Assembly (NCBI RefSeq): GCF_014203535.1
Contig: NZ_JACHJI010000005.1
Span: forward strand, 248,001 to 312,000
From: Streptomyces griseomycini
Lineage (GTDB): Bacteria > Actinomycetota > Actinomycetes > Streptomycetales > Streptomycetaceae
Length of the DNA: 64,000 nucleotides
Reading direction: 5' to 3'
The notes under the pieces: generated by a model
The model's database searches: none
Told to the model about the DNA's origin: nothing
What the model saw: the letters and a program-made list of their open reading frames with translations, nothing else
Shown here: piece by piece, positions 1 through 10,119 of the stretch
Layout: the number at the start of each line of letters is the position of its first letter
How positions within the stretch are numbered: the stretch's first letter is position 1
Program-made: the position numbers and the translations under genes

Positions 1-1307
1 CCGACCTGGCGGCCATCGGCATCACCAACCAGCGGGAGACCACGGTGGTCTGGGACCCGCGCACCGGCCGCCCCTACTACAACGCCATCGTGTGGCAGGA
101 CACCCGCACCGCCTCCATCGCGGCGGAGCTGGAGCGCTCGGGCAGGGGCGATGTCATCCGCCGCAAGGCCGGACTGCCGCCGGCCACGTACTTCTCCGCC
201 GGCAAGCTGCAGTGGATCCTCGAGAACGTCGACGGCGTCCGCCGGGCGGCGGAGGAAGGTCACGCCCTCTTCGGCAACACGGACGCCTGGGTGCTGTGGA
301 ACCTGACCGGAGGTCCCGACGGAGGCATCCACGCCACCGACGTGACCAACGCGAGCCGCACCATGCTGATGGACCTGGAGACCCTCGACTGGGACGACGA
401 ACTGCTCGGGTTCTTCGGCGTCCCCCGGGCGATGCTGCCCGCCATCAACCCCTCCTCCCACCCGGAGGCGTACGGGGTGACCCGGACCTCCCGGCCGCTG
501 CGCGCCGCCCTCCCCGTCAGCGGGGTGCTCGGCGACCAGCAGGCGGCCACCGTCGGACAGGTCTGCTTCGCGCCGGGCGAGGCCAAGAACACCTACGGCA
601 CCGGGAACTTCCTGGTGCTCAACACGGGCACGGAGCTGGTCCGCTCCCAGCACGGCCTGCTCACCACCGTCGCCTACCAGTTCGGCGGTGATCCCGTCGT
701 CTACGCGCTGGAAGGTTCCATCGCGGTGACCGGGTCCGCCGTGCAGTGGCTGCGCGACCAGATGAAGATCATCAAGACCGCGGCCGAGAGCGAGGACCTC
801 GCCCGCAGCGTCGACGACAACGGCGGGATGTACTTCGTGCCCGCCTTCTCCGGCCTGTTCGCACCGTACTGGCGCTCCGACGCCCGAGGGGCGATCGTCG
901 GCCTCGCCCGCTACAACGACAACGCGCACCTGGCACGAGCGACCCTGGAAGCCATCTGCTACCAGAGCCGCGATGTCGCCGAGGCCATGGAACAGGACTC
1001 CGGAGTCCACCTCGACGTGCTCAAGGTCGACGGCGGTGTCACCGCCAACGACCTGTGCATGCAGATCCAGGCCGACGTCCTCGGCGTCCCGGTCAGCCGC
1101 CCCGTCGTCGCCGAGACCACCGCACTCGGCGCCGCCTACGCGGCAGGACTGGCCACCGGATTCTGGCGGGACACCGACGAACTGCGCACCCACTGGCGGG
1201 AATCCAAGCGCTGGCAACCCCAGTGGTCCGACGACCGGCGCGCAGAGGCCTACGCCGGCTGGAAGAGGGCGGTGGAACGCACCCTCGACTGGGTCGAGGT
1301 CCCCTGA
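1..1307 (+). CDS. glpK: Glycerol kinase, 5' end missing
   Basis: Cytoplasmic FGGY-family kinase that phosphorylates glycerol with ATP to glycerol-3-phosphate. The reading frame is open from the first base, and its first visible residues include GITNQRETT, the conserved glycerol kinase stretch that normally lies about 80 residues into the protein. The true start is therefore upstream of the window. WQDTRT follows, and near the C-terminus KVDGGVTAND and a TTALGAAYAAGLATG segment mark the second FGGY domain. About 435 residues are visible and the C-terminus looks complete. No glpF or glpD is seen downstream; the next gene is convergent. The family call is secure. Whether this is the main or a paralogous glpK cannot be told from the fragment. 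Confidence 0.95.
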   Translation, partial: DLAAIGITNQRETTVVWDPRTGRPYYNAIVWQDTRTASIAAELERSGRGDVIRRKAGLPPATYFSAGKLQWILENVDGVRRAAEEGHALFGNTDAWVLWNLTGGPDGGIHATDVTNASRTMLMDLETLDWDDELLGFFGVPRAMLPAINPSSHPEAYGVTRTSRPLRAALPVSGVLGDQQAATVGQVCFAPGEAKNTYGTGNFLVLNTGTELVRSQHGLLTTVAYQFGGDPVVYALEGSIAVTGSAVQWLRDQMKIIKTAAESEDLARSVDDNGGMYFVPAFSGLFAPYWRSDARGAIVGLARYNDNAHLARATLEAICYQSRDVAEAMEQDSGVHLDVLKVDGGVTANDLCMQIQADVLGVPVSRPVVAETTALGAAYAAGLATGFWRDTDELRTHWRESKRWQPQWSDDRRAEAYAGWKRAVERTLDWVEVP

Positions 1308-1505
1308 CCGGACACGTCCGACCGGACACGTCCTCGTGAACCGCGCGTCGCACGACGCAGTCGCCGGACCGGCTGAAGGAGCGGACGGGACCGCAGCCGA
1401 CGCGGGGGAGGACCGAGCTCAGGACGCGGGAGGGCCGGGGCCGGGAAGGGGCGGGCGAGGAGGCACACGGTCGACGCGCCCGCCCCCGGAAACGGCGCGG
1501 CGTCC

Positions 1506-2645
1506 TCAGGCGTGCGGGTGCAGCACGACCTTGGTGTAGCCCTCGATCCGCTTGTCGAACTTCTCGTACGCCGTCGACGCCTGGTCGAGGGGCAGCTCGT
1601 GCGACACGACGAAGCTGGGCGTCGCACGCCCCTCGATGATCAGGTCCCGCAGCTGACGGTTGTACCGCTTGACGTTGCACTGCCCGGTGCCCATGCGCAG
1701 TCCCTTCTCGAAGAGACGTCCGACGGCGACGACCAGCATGCCCTGCTTGGCCTGGTCGTCGGGCCCGCCGGGATCGCGTGGCACGTACAGCCCCGGCACG
1801 CCGAGAGCGCCTGTCGGCCGGACCGTCTCGACGAGCTGGTTCAGTACGGTCGCCGGCTCCTCGCGGTCCTCGCCGTGCGCCTGTGCCTGGTAGCCGACGG
1901 CGTCGATGCCCTTGTCCGTGCCTTCGCCTCCGGTCTGCTCCCTGATCTGGTCCACGGCGCTGCCTTCGGTGAAGTTGATCGGCACGGCGCCTATCTCCTC
2001 CGCCTTCTGCAGGCGTTCCGCCACCCGGTCGACCACGAACACCTTGCTCGCGCCGCGCAGCATCGCCGAGTAGGCCGCCATCAGGCCGACGGGGCCACCG
2101 CCGTAGACGGCGACGCTCTCACCCGGACGGACGTCGGCCAGTTCGTTGCCGTGGTAGCCGGTCGGGAAGATGTCGGCGAGCAGGACGAAGTCGGTCTCCT
2201 TCTCGGTGCCCTCGGGGAGCTTCAGGCAGTTGAAGTCGGCGGACGGCACTCGCACGTACTCGGCCTGACCACCCACGTAGGGTCCCATCGCGACGTAGCC
2301 GTAGGCGCCTCCCGCGAAGCCCGGGTTCACCGTCAGGCAGAAGCCCGTGAGGCCGGCCGTGCAGTTCCTGCAGAAGCCGCAGGCCACGTTGAAGGGCATG
2401 ACGACTCGGTCGCCGCTGCTGAGCGAGGTCACACCGTCACCGGTCTCCTCGATGACGCCGAGGTTCTCATGACCGAAGACGATGCCCGGCTCGGCGGCGG
2501 TGCGACCCTCGTACATGTGCAGGTCAGAACCGCAGATGGCGGTGGATGTGACACGGACGATCACGTCGTTCGGGTGCTGGATCCGGGGATCCTCCACTTG
2601 CTCGACCGCTACTTCGAACGGTCCCTTGTACACGACGGCCCTCAT
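1506..2645 (-). CDS. fdhA: Glutathione-independent formaldehyde dehydrogenase-like zinc alcohol dehydrogenase
   Basis: A 379-residue medium-chain Zn/NAD dehydrogenase of the glutathione-independent formaldehyde dehydrogenase group, expected to oxidise formaldehyde or other aldehydes in the cytoplasm. Visible features are the catalytic zinc ligands C38 and H59-E60, and four structural-zinc cysteines at C89, C92, C95 and C103. The FDH-like NPGFAGGAYGYV stretch follows, then the Rossmann YGGGPVG at about 181-187 and GIDAVGYQAQAHG. I chose the ATG at 2645 because GGAGGTG lies about 7 nt upstream; the frame stays open further upstream without a good start. It is monocistronic and convergent with glpK. 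An alternative is a general alcohol dehydrogenase with different aldehyde specificity. Confidence 0.87.
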   Translation of the reverse strand: MRAVVYKGPFEVAVEQVEDPRIQHPNDVIVRVTSTAICGSDLHMYEGRTAAEPGIVFGHENLGVIEETGDGVTSLSSGDRVVMPFNVACGFCRNCTAGLTGFCLTVNPGFAGGAYGYVAMGPYVGGQAEYVRVPSADFNCLKLPEGTEKETDFVLLADIFPTGYHGNELADVRPGESVAVYGGGPVGLMAAYSAMLRGASKVFVVDRVAERLQKAEEIGAVPINFTEGSAVDQIREQTGGEGTDKGIDAVGYQAQAHGEDREEPATVLNQLVETVRPTGALGVPGLYVPRDPGGPDDQAKQGMLVVAVGRLFEKGLRMGTGQCNVKRYNRQLRDLIIEGRATPSFVVSHELPLDQASTAYEKFDKRIEGYTKVVLHPHA

Positions 2646-2851
2646 CCTCGGGCACCTCCACTCGTGTGTTTGCTTGCTCACGTCCGGGAAGGGCGGTGCC
2701 GGGGCCGCTGCGTGAGAGGGGGAGCGGGGCCCGGTCCGTAGCCCGACCGGTCTCGTGTGCTGTGCCTCATACTCCAGATTGCGGCATGATGAGACAGTTT
2801 GCGCGAGGGCTGCAATGACCCCCTTTGCGCATTCCGGAAGGACCCAGAACC

Positions 2852-3043
2852 TTGTCACGACGCCTCGGCACCCTGCTCGTCCCGGTCTCCGGCCTGTCCG
2901 GCGTCACGTATCCGGAAGGGACCCGCGTGGCCATACGCGGGACCGGCGGATCCGTCGACGGCTTCGTCGGCGGGGACTGGCTTCCGCTCGCCTGGTGGGA
3001 ATTCGCCGACCTCCCCCAGGAGGACGCCGCCGACGGCAGGTAG
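2852..3043 (+). CDS. Small hypothetical protein (63 aa)
   Basis: Unrecognised small protein. It begins at a TTG with GGAAGG about 10 nt upstream; an in-frame TTG at 2825 is the alternative. The reading RRLGTLLVPVSGLSG followed by YPEGTRVAIRG and a GGDWLPLAWWEFADLP tail shows proper third-position GC bias and a protein-like composition rich in Trp, Gly and Val. There is no signal peptide or membrane helix. It is divergent from the formaldehyde dehydrogenase and convergent with the sigma factor. No function is proposed. Confidence 0.5.
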   Translation: MSRRLGTLLVPVSGLSGVTYPEGTRVAIRGTGGSVDGFVGGDWLPLAWWEFADLPQEDAADGR

Positions 3044-3152
3044 ACGGCACCGGCCGCATCCCGAGCGGTCAGGAGATCGTTCCGGGACGGGCGCCGCTCA
3101 CCGTGAGGCGACCGTTCCGGCCACGGGCCACGGGGAGTCCGGACGTGACCCG

Positions 3153-4306
<1,154 letters not shown>

Positions 4307-4310
<4 letters not shown>

Positions 4311-4714
4311 TCCGTGATGGTGGGCGGTGCGGTCAGGAACGGGCGCACCTCGAGCCACTCGTGGATCGGCTTCCCGCCGGCCCCGGGGGCGGCCGAGAGC
4401 TCCCCGGCCAGCTCGACGGCGCGTTCCTGACTGTCGACGTCGATCACCATCCAGCCGGCGATGAGGTCCTTGGTCTCGGCGAACGGTCCGTCGGTGACCG
4501 GCGGGCGGCCCTCGCCGTCGTACCGGACGAACGTTCCCTCGGGAGCGAGTGCCTGGCTGTCGACGAACTCGCCGGTCCTCTCGAGCCGGGCCGCGAAGTC
4601 GTTCATGTACTGCACGTGGGCCGAGATCTCCTCCGGCGTCCACCGGTCCATGGGCACGTCGTTGACCGGGGCCGGGGCACCGCGGTAGTGCTTGAGCAGC
4701 AGGTACTTGGCCAT
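4307..4714 (-). CDS. YCII-related DGPF-domain protein
   Basis: A 135-residue YCII-family protein containing the signature VTDGPFAETKDLIAGW, where DGPF gives the family its name. The start ATG at 4714 is preceded by GAGGAG about 7 nt upstream. Genes of this family are almost always adjacent to ECF41/ECF42-type sigma genes, and here it is the first gene of a two-gene operon, overlapping the sigma gene by 4 nt. Its biochemical role is not established; it may be a target or sensor partner of the sigma factor. It is probably transcribed from the ECF42-type promoter at 4767-4793. Confidence 0.9.
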
Positions 4715-4766
4715 CGTGTTTCTCCTCGGTGCTGGTGCGACCCATTGTGGTCGCGTTCCTTGCGGG

Positions 4767-4793
4767 GACGGAGCCCATCACCGGTTCTCGACA
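4767..4793 (-). promoter_or_regulatory. Predicted ECF42-dependent promoter
   Basis: On the minus strand TGTCGA (4793-4788) is followed by exactly 17 nt and CGTC (4770-4767). This matches, as I recall it, the ECF42 target motif of TGTCGA at -35 and CGA/TC at -10. It lies about 53 nt upstream of the DGPF start codon and points into the DGPF-sigma operon, so it implies autoregulation. The match is read directly; use by this sigma factor is inferred. Confidence 0.65.
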
Positions 4794-4909
4794 TCGCCGT
4801 CCGATCTTTTTCCGGGACTCCCGCAGGTGAGCCCGGGCGGGGCCGTCCCGCGGTGTCCGGGTCCACGGCGTGGCGCGGGGCGAGGCGGAACCCGGACCAC
4901 CGTGACTTG

Positions 4910-4933
4910 ATAGGCAAGTGAATACTTGCCTAT
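4910..4933. promoter_or_regulatory. Inverted-repeat operator abutting the ArsR start codon
   Basis: ATAGGCAAGT, a 4-nt GAAT spacer and ACTTGCCTAT form a perfect 10-bp inverted repeat. It ends 3 nt before the GTG of the ArsR-family gene and must overlap the promoter core. The placement fits autorepression by the ArsR protein, which would block RNA polymerase directly. The repeat is seen; the binding protein is inferred. Confidence 0.75.
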
Positions 4934-4936
4934 TCT

Positions 4937-5245
4937 GTGGCCGTGGCCGACGACCTCTTCAAAGCCCTGGCCGACCCCACCCGCCGCACCATCCTCGACG
5001 AGCTCACGGAGAGGTCCGGACAGACACTGTTCGAGATCTGCTCGCGGCTGAGCATGAAGCACCGGCTCAGCATCTCGCGCCAGGGTGTCTCCCAGCATCT
5101 CGCCGTGCTGGAGGCCGCCGGTCTCGTCGAGACCAGGCGGGAGGGCCGCTACAAGTTCCACGACCTCAACACGGCCCCGCTGCGGCAGATCGCCGAACGA
5201 TGGCTCGTGCCCCACACATCCGGACCGGAGGACGACACCCCATGA
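4937..5245 (+). CDS. ArsR/SmtB-family transcriptional regulator
   Basis: A 102-residue winged-helix repressor. DLFKALADPTRRTILDEL at the N-terminus and ISRQGVSQHLAVLEAAGLV as the recognition region are typical of the subgroup that regulates glyoxalase or SRPBCC neighbours. No metal-binding CxC motif is present in the recognition helix, so metal sensing is not indicated. The start GTG (4937) lies 3 nt after a 10-bp inverted repeat with no room for a Shine-Dalgarno, suggesting a leaderless transcript under autorepression. The stop overlaps the ATG of the downstream glyoxalase gene (ATGA), forming a tight two-gene operon. Confidence 0.9.
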   Translation: MAVADDLFKALADPTRRTILDELTERSGQTLFEICSRLSMKHRLSISRQGVSQHLAVLEAAGLVETRREGRYKFHDLNTAPLRQIAERWLVPHTSGPEDDTP

Positions 5246-5634
5246 AAATCCATCTGACCAGCGTCTTCGTCGACGACCAGGCCAGGGCCGAGCACTTCTA
5301 CACCGACATCCTCGGCTTCGTGAAGAAGCACGACGTCCCGGTGGGCGAGAAGGACCGGTGGCTGACCGTCGTCTCGCCCGACGAGCCCGACGGCACCGAA
5401 CTCCTCCTGGAGCCCGCCGGCCACCCGGCCGTCAAGACCTACCGCGACGCACTCGTCCAGGACGGCATCCCGCTCGCCCAGTTCGCCGTCGACGACGTGC
5501 GGGCGGAGTACGAGCGCCTGCGCGGCCTCGGCGTCCGCTTCGTCCAGGAGCCCCTGGAGACGGGCCCCGTCACCACCGCCGTCTTCGACGACACCTGCGG
5601 CAACCTGATCCAGATCGCGACCGAGCCGCAGTAG
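5242..5634 (+). CDS. Glyoxalase/VOC-superfamily protein
   Basis: A 130-residue vicinal-oxygen-chelate fold protein. Two beta-alpha-beta units are visible: IHLTSVFVDDQARAEHFYTD with LGFVKKHDVP, and LAQFAVDDVRAEYERLRG, ending in the family-typical FDDTCGNLIQIAT. The substrate is unknown; members act as glyoxalases, dioxygenases or drug-binding resistance proteins. It is translationally coupled to and probably repressed by the ArsR protein upstream. Confidence 0.88.
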   Translation: MKIHLTSVFVDDQARAEHFYTDILGFVKKHDVPVGEKDRWLTVVSPDEPDGTELLLEPAGHPAVKTYRDALVQDGIPLAQFAVDDVRAEYERLRGLGVRFVQEPLETGPVTTAVFDDTCGNLIQIATEPQ

Positions 5635-5649
5635 GCGGCTGCCCGCGCG

Positions 5650-5993
5650 CACAGCTCGACCACGACCCGGCCGGGCTCCCCTTCCGGGTCCTGGCCGAAC
5701 GCTTCGACGGAGGCCGCGGCTGCGTGGAGGACCCCCGGCCCGGGCTTCTCGCAGCCGGCCTCCTCGGAGACGACCCGGCCCTGAACGAGCCGGTGGAGTC
5801 CCGTACGGCGGATCCCGGCTTCCTGCCGGGCCGCGCGGCCGTGGGTGACGTTCACGCGAGCCCAGCCCCCGGTCAGGGCGTTGCCCACGACTTCGCGGGA
5901 GGCGTCCGCCGGCACGACACGATCGGCGGCGCCGCGGTCGAGCAGGGTACGGACGGCCGTGACGGGCACCGCATCCCCGTGTCGGTCGGTCAT
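5650..5993 (-). pseudogene. HAD-family hydrolase remnant
   Basis: The minus-strand frame reads RRTGLHRLVQ directly followed by GRVVSEEAGCEKPGPGVLHA, then FGQDPEGEPGRVVV. This is the motif II/III core of a HAD phosphatase, where intact relatives have SEEAG.KPDPRIF and then VVGDS. The part before it (GGWARVNVTHGRAARQEAG) matches the TNG-containing motif II region with the key Thr-Asn degraded to Thr-His. The N-terminal nucleophile region (DxDGT) and the VGDS motif are missing. I regard it as an eroded gene. No functional product is expected. Confidence 0.6.
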
Positions 5994-6144
5994 GGCCGCG
6001 GCGACATCGGGACGGGTCGGTTCTGAGTCCGGCGTCGACGGGGTCGGCGAGGCGGACGCCGCGGATCGCGCGGGCGGGTGCCCGCAGCCGCAACTCCGGC
6101 TCACCGCAGGCGGGATGCCGGGAGGAGGCACGGATAATGACCCG

Positions 6145-8937
6145 GTGCCCACTCCGATGATCTCGGCTCGGGAAGCCGAAGTGCTCGCGCTGCTCGGGGA
6201 GTACCTCAGCAACGCGGAGATCGCCGCGCGGCTGTTCATCTCCGTACGCACGGTCGAGTCACACGTCTCCTCACTCCTGCGCAAACTGGAGCTGCCGGAC
6301 CGGCGGGCGCTGTCCCGGCGCGCGGTCGAACAGGCCTCCGCCGGACAGCCGCGCCCGGCACACGTCCTGCCGTCACCGTTGACGGCGTTCGTCGGCCGGG
6401 TGCGTGAGCGCGGTGAGCTGGCCGAGGCGGTGAGAGGACACCGGCAGGTGACCGCGGTCGGTCCGGGCGGGGTGGGAAAGACACGGCTGGCGCTCGCGGT
6501 GGCCGCCGAGACGGCCGGCGGCTTCCCCGACGGGGTGTGGTTCGTCGACCTGGTTCCGGTCACCGACCCGCGGCGCGTGGGCGCCGCGGTCGCGGCGGCC
6601 GTGGGCGTGGGCGAGCAGCCCGGACGCGACATCGACGACGCGGTGCTGGCCGCGCTGGCGGATCACCGGGCGCTGCTGGTGCTGGACAACTGCGAGCAGG
6701 TGCGCGACGGGGTGGCGCCGTTCCTGGAACGGCTGCTGACGGGCTGTCCGCGGGTACGGGTGCTCGTGACGAGCCGGGCCCGGCTGATGGTGCCGTTCGA
6801 ACGGGTCTTCCCCGTCCCGCCGCTGTCCCGGGCCGGCGGTGACGAGTCGGATGCGGTGGCCCTGTTCATGGACCGGGCCGCGGCGGTCGGCTGGCCGCCG
6901 GGTCCGGCGGTGAGCGAGGGGGTCGTGGCCATCTGCGAACGGCTCGGCGGCATGGCGCTGGCGATCGAACTGGCGGCGGCACGGTGGCCCACGCTCGGCC
7001 TCGACGGCCTGACCGCCGGTCTCTCCGATCAGCTGCGGATCCTCACCGGCGGGGTCCGTGCCGACGACCGGCACCGATCGGTGCGGGCGGTGCTGGACTG
7101 GAGCCACGACCTGCTGCAGCCGCAGGACCGGGCGCTGCTGCGCCGGGTGTCGGTGTTCGTCGCGCCGTTCACCGCCGAGGCGGCCGCCGAGGTCGCCGCC
7201 TTCGCCCCGCTGGACGCGTCCGCGGTCGCCGACGGGCTCGGCAGGCTCGCCGAGCAGAGCCTGCTCGCCGTGGCGCCGTCCGCCGCCGGCACCCGCTACC
7301 AGGCGCTGGAGACCATCCGCCAGTACGGGACGGAGCGGCTCGCCGACACCGGTGAGCTGACCGTCGCCCGCTCCCGGCACGTGGCGTGGTGCCTGGCCGG
7401 CGCGACCGCCCTCACGGGAGCCGCCGGCGGGGACTGGCGCGCCCGGTTCGACGCGCTGGCCGACGACCTCCGATCCGCTCTCGCCTGGGCCGCCGATCAG
7501 CCGGAGCGACGTGCGGACGCCTGTCGTCTCGCCTCGTCGCTGGCCGGACTGGCCTTCACCCGCAACCTGCTCGGCGAGGCCCAGCAACGGTACGAGCAGG
7601 CGGCGGAGCTCGCCGGTGACGCTGCCGGTGCCGCGGCGCTGCGGCACGCCGCGGCGGTGGCAGGGTGCCGCAGGCTCGGTGACGACATGTACCGCCTGCA
7701 CCGTGCCGCCGCTCAGGCCGCCCGCCGTGCCGGGGACGACGTCGGGGCCGGCCGTGACCTGGCGGCCGCCGCCACCGTCGCGTACCGCTTCTCCACCTCG
7801 TTCACGCGGATACCCCCCGTGGACGAGGTGGCGGCCGTGCTCGAGGAGGCGCGGAAGCTGTCCGGCGACGCCCCGGCGGCCGAGGCGGCCGTGGCGCTGG
7901 CCGAGGCGGCGGTGGTCACGGACGCCTTCGGCGCGCTCCAGGCGGACGCCGGGAACACCGTGCGGGAGGCGGTCCGGAGTGCCGAGCGGGCCGTCGGGCT
8001 CGCCCGGCGCACCGGGGACCCGGTGGCGCAGTCCGCTGCCCTCGACGCGCTCTCCGGCGCCCGCAGCTGGGCCGGCGACGCCTCCTCCGTCGCGGCCGCC
8101 GCCCGGTGCCGGATCGACGTCCTGGCCTGCGCACCGGCCACTCCCGCCGGCACGCACGAGCTGATGGACGCCCTCGCCATGGCCGCCGCGACCGCCCTCG
8201 GCGTGGGCGAGCTGCCGGAGGCCCGACGGTGGGGCGGACAGCTCGCCGACCACCCGCTGCTGGCCGAGGCGGGCCACCACGCCACGTCCTGGGTCCTGGC
8301 CGCGGACGCCTTCGCCGGCCACGCCGACGACGTGCTCGCCCGCAGCGTGCGGTTCCTCGACGCGTGGGAACACAGCGGCCGTCAGCGGTCGCTCTCCCTC
8401 GGAGCCGCGGCCGCGTCGGTGGCCATGGTCCACGGGCTGCGCGGCGATCACGACGCCCGGGCGGCCTGGCTCGCGGTCGTCGGCCGGGCGGACACGGCAG
8501 TGCAGCACCGACACGGCTACGGCGCGGTCCTCGACGCCATGGTCCTGCTCCACCACGGGGACGTGAACGCGGCGCTGGAGCGGGTCGCGCCGGAACCGGA
8601 CCAGGTGTGGAAGTGGGTGTGCTGGATCTGGCTGCACTGGTACGTGGCACTCCGCGCGGAGACGGCGGTGCTCGCCGGGCACCCGGACGCCCGAGCCCGC
8701 ATCGGAGCCGCCCGGGCCGTGGTCACCGGCAACCCGGTCGCCACCGCCCAGGTGGACCGCGCGGAGGCGATCCTCGACGGCGACCTGCCGCGCCAACTCG
8801 CCGCCGCGAAGGCATTCGACGCGGCCGGCTGCCCTTACCAGGCGGCGCGCACGCTGCTGCTCGCCGGGGGCGGGCACACGGCCGCCGGCACGACCGCGCT
8901 GGCCGCCCTCGGCCTCGCGCCCCGGGCCGCCCGGTAG
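6145..8937 (+). CDS. Large LuxR/NB-ARC-type ATP-binding transcriptional regulator
   Basis: A 930-residue signalling regulator. An N-terminal LuxR-type HTH comes first (MISAREAEVLALLG and NAEIAARLFISVRTVESHV, residues ~5-60). An NB-ARC-like ATPase follows, with P-loop VGPGGVGKTRLAL near residue 108 and Walker B ALLVLDNCEQ near 178. The remaining ~500 residues are an alpha-helical, Ala-rich TPR-like region. The HTH at the N-terminus rather than the C-terminus is typical of one actinomycete subgroup. I chose GTG 6145 because GATAAT lies at 6133-6138, putting the expected transcription start on the start codon (leaderless); ATG 6157 and ATG 6115 are alternatives. Target genes are unknown. It stands alone, downstream of a decayed region. 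Confidence 0.85.
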   Translation: MPTPMISAREAEVLALLGEYLSNAEIAARLFISVRTVESHVSSLLRKLELPDRRALSRRAVEQASAGQPRPAHVLPSPLTAFVGRVRERGELAEAVRGHRQVTAVGPGGVGKTRLALAVAAETAGGFPDGVWFVDLVPVTDPRRVGAAVAAAVGVGEQPGRDIDDAVLAALADHRALLVLDNCEQVRDGVAPFLERLLTGCPRVRVLVTSRARLMVPFERVFPVPPLSRAGGDESDAVALFMDRAAAVGWPPGPAVSEGVVAICERLGGMALAIELAAARWPTLGLDGLTAGLSDQLRILTGGVRADDRHRSVRAVLDWSHDLLQPQDRALLRRVSVFVAPFTAEAAAEVAAFAPLDASAVADGLGRLAEQSLLAVAPSAAGTRYQALETIRQYGTERLADTGELTVARSRHVAWCLAGATALTGAAGGDWRARFDALADDLRSALAWAADQPERRADACRLASSLAGLAFTRNLLGEAQQRYEQAAELAGDAAGAAALRHAAAVAGCRRLGDDMYRLHRAAAQAARRAGDDVGAGRDLAAAATVAYRFSTSFTRIPPVDEVAAVLEEARKLSGDAPAAEAAVALAEAAVVTDAFGALQADAGNTVREAVRSAERAVGLARRTGDPVAQSAALDALSGARSWAGDASSVAAAARCRIDVLACAPATPAGTHELMDALAMAAATALGVGELPEARRWGGQLADHPLLAEAGHHATSWVLAADAFAGHADDVLARSVRFLDAWEHSGRQRSLSLGAAAASVAMVHGLRGDHDARAAWLAVVGRADTAVQHRHGYGAVLDAMVLLHHGDVNAALERVAPEPDQVWKWVCWIWLHWYVALRAETAVLAGHPDARARIGAARAVVTGNPVATAQVDRAEAILDGDLPRQLAAAKAFDAAGCPYQAARTLLLAGGGHTAAGTTALAALGLAPRAAR

Positions 8938-9031
8938 CCGCAAGGCGGTGACCGCGCAGGCGGTGTGACGGACCGCCGGCGGAAGGGTCCCCCGCACCCG
9001 GTGGACCCATCCGTTCGCCGCACGCGCCGCC

Positions 9032-9484
9032 CTAGCTGACGGCCTGCTCCACCAGCGCGGTGATCCGCTCCTCCACCTCGGCCGTCACCTCGGTCAGAGC
9101 GAAACCGGCTGCCCACATCGTGCCCTCGTCCAGGTTCGCGTGGTCGCTGAACCCGAGCGTCGCGTAGCGGGCCTTGAACTTCGCCGCGCTCTGGAAGAAG
9201 CAGACGACCCTGCCGTCCAGGGCGTAGGCGGGCATGCCGTACCAGAGCCTCGGCGCGAGCGCCGGGGCGGCGGCCATGACGGCGGCGTGGACACGCTCGG
9301 CCATGGTCCGGTCCGAGTCCTGCATCCCGGCGATCTTCTCGAGCACGTCCCGCTCCGCCTCCGCGGCCTTCTCCGCACGCGAACCGCGCCGCGCCGCCGC
9401 CCTGCGCTCCTGGGCGTGCTCCTTCATCGCGGCCCGCTCCTCGGCCGTGAACCCCTCGTGGGCGCCGCTCCTGGTGCTGTTCAT
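9032..9484 (-). CDS. DUF1801/YdhG-family protein
   Basis: A 150-residue protein with a charged helical N-terminus (TAEERAAMKEHAQERRAAAR) and a C-terminal DUF1801 core: WYGMPAYALDGRVVCFFQ followed by KARYATLGFSDHANLDEG. The family is annotated as iron-chaperone/YdhG-like, but its biochemistry is not established. The start ATG at 9484 has a strong GGGAGGA 4-5 nt upstream. It is monocistronic and convergent with the LuxR regulator. Confidence 0.8.
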   Translation of the reverse strand: MNSTRSGAHEGFTAEERAAMKEHAQERRAAARRGSRAEKAAEAERDVLEKIAGMQDSDRTMAERVHAAVMAAAPALAPRLWYGMPAYALDGRVVCFFQSAAKFKARYATLGFSDHANLDEGTMWAAGFALTEVTAEVEERITALVEQAVS

Positions 9485-9729
9485 GGTTCCTCCCGTAGCC
9501 CGTGGGTCACGATCGGCCCGTGTGTCCGGCCGGGCCCGACCCCCTGTGCTCACAGCCTCTCCCGCCCGGGGCGCGGACCGCCTCCGTGCCCACCACGGAA
9601 ACCACCACTGACTTCCGCACCGGGGTGGGAGGTGGGCCTGCCCACCGCACGTCGTCACGTCTCGCCGGCCAGGAACCGGATGAGGAAGTGGCGTAGCAGG
9701 TGACCAGCGCAGCCGGAGAGGCCAAGAGA

Positions 9730-10036
9730 CGGCGCCGGCCAGGGTGGTCAGGACCGCGCCGGCGTCCCACTCCGCGGTGCGCGGCCGGGCACCGGCGCGC
9801 TCGGCGACCCTGCGGTGGAACTCCTCGATCCCGAAGCCCTCGGCCCGGGCCGGCCCGGCCTCGGCCGGCGCCTGTCAGAGCGGGCCGGGCAGCCGGGAGG
9901 CAAGGTCCTCGACCTCGCCAGGGCTGATCCGCCGGGCCGGCACGCTCGGCACCGCTTCGGTGATCTTCGCGGCTTCGTCCTGGCTGTCGTATGCGCCGAG
10001 CTCACGTACGCGAGCGAGGGACTCGTGGTGCTGCAT
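9730..10036 (-). pseudogene. DUF2267 gene broken by an in-frame stop
   Basis: A gene with a perfect ribosome-binding site (GGAGGTGA, 7 nt before ATG 10036) encodes MQHHESLARVRELG and then ISPGEVEDLASRLPGPL, and stops at a TGA (9875-9877). In the same frame immediately after the stop the family sequence continues with AEGFGIEEFHRRVAERAG and TAEWDAGAVLTTLAGA. It then loses the expected C-terminus at about 9730. Intact relatives read through here (LPGPLRxAL). It is therefore a nonsense-mutated, 3'-eroded gene, or a 53-residue truncated product is still made. Confidence 0.7.
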
Positions 10037-10119
10037 CGTTTCGTCACCTCCGCTTGCCGGCGATCCCAGGGCGTCGAAGGCGATGCCCTCCTCCCCGGCA
10101 CCCAGGTGGGGCGAGCCTG

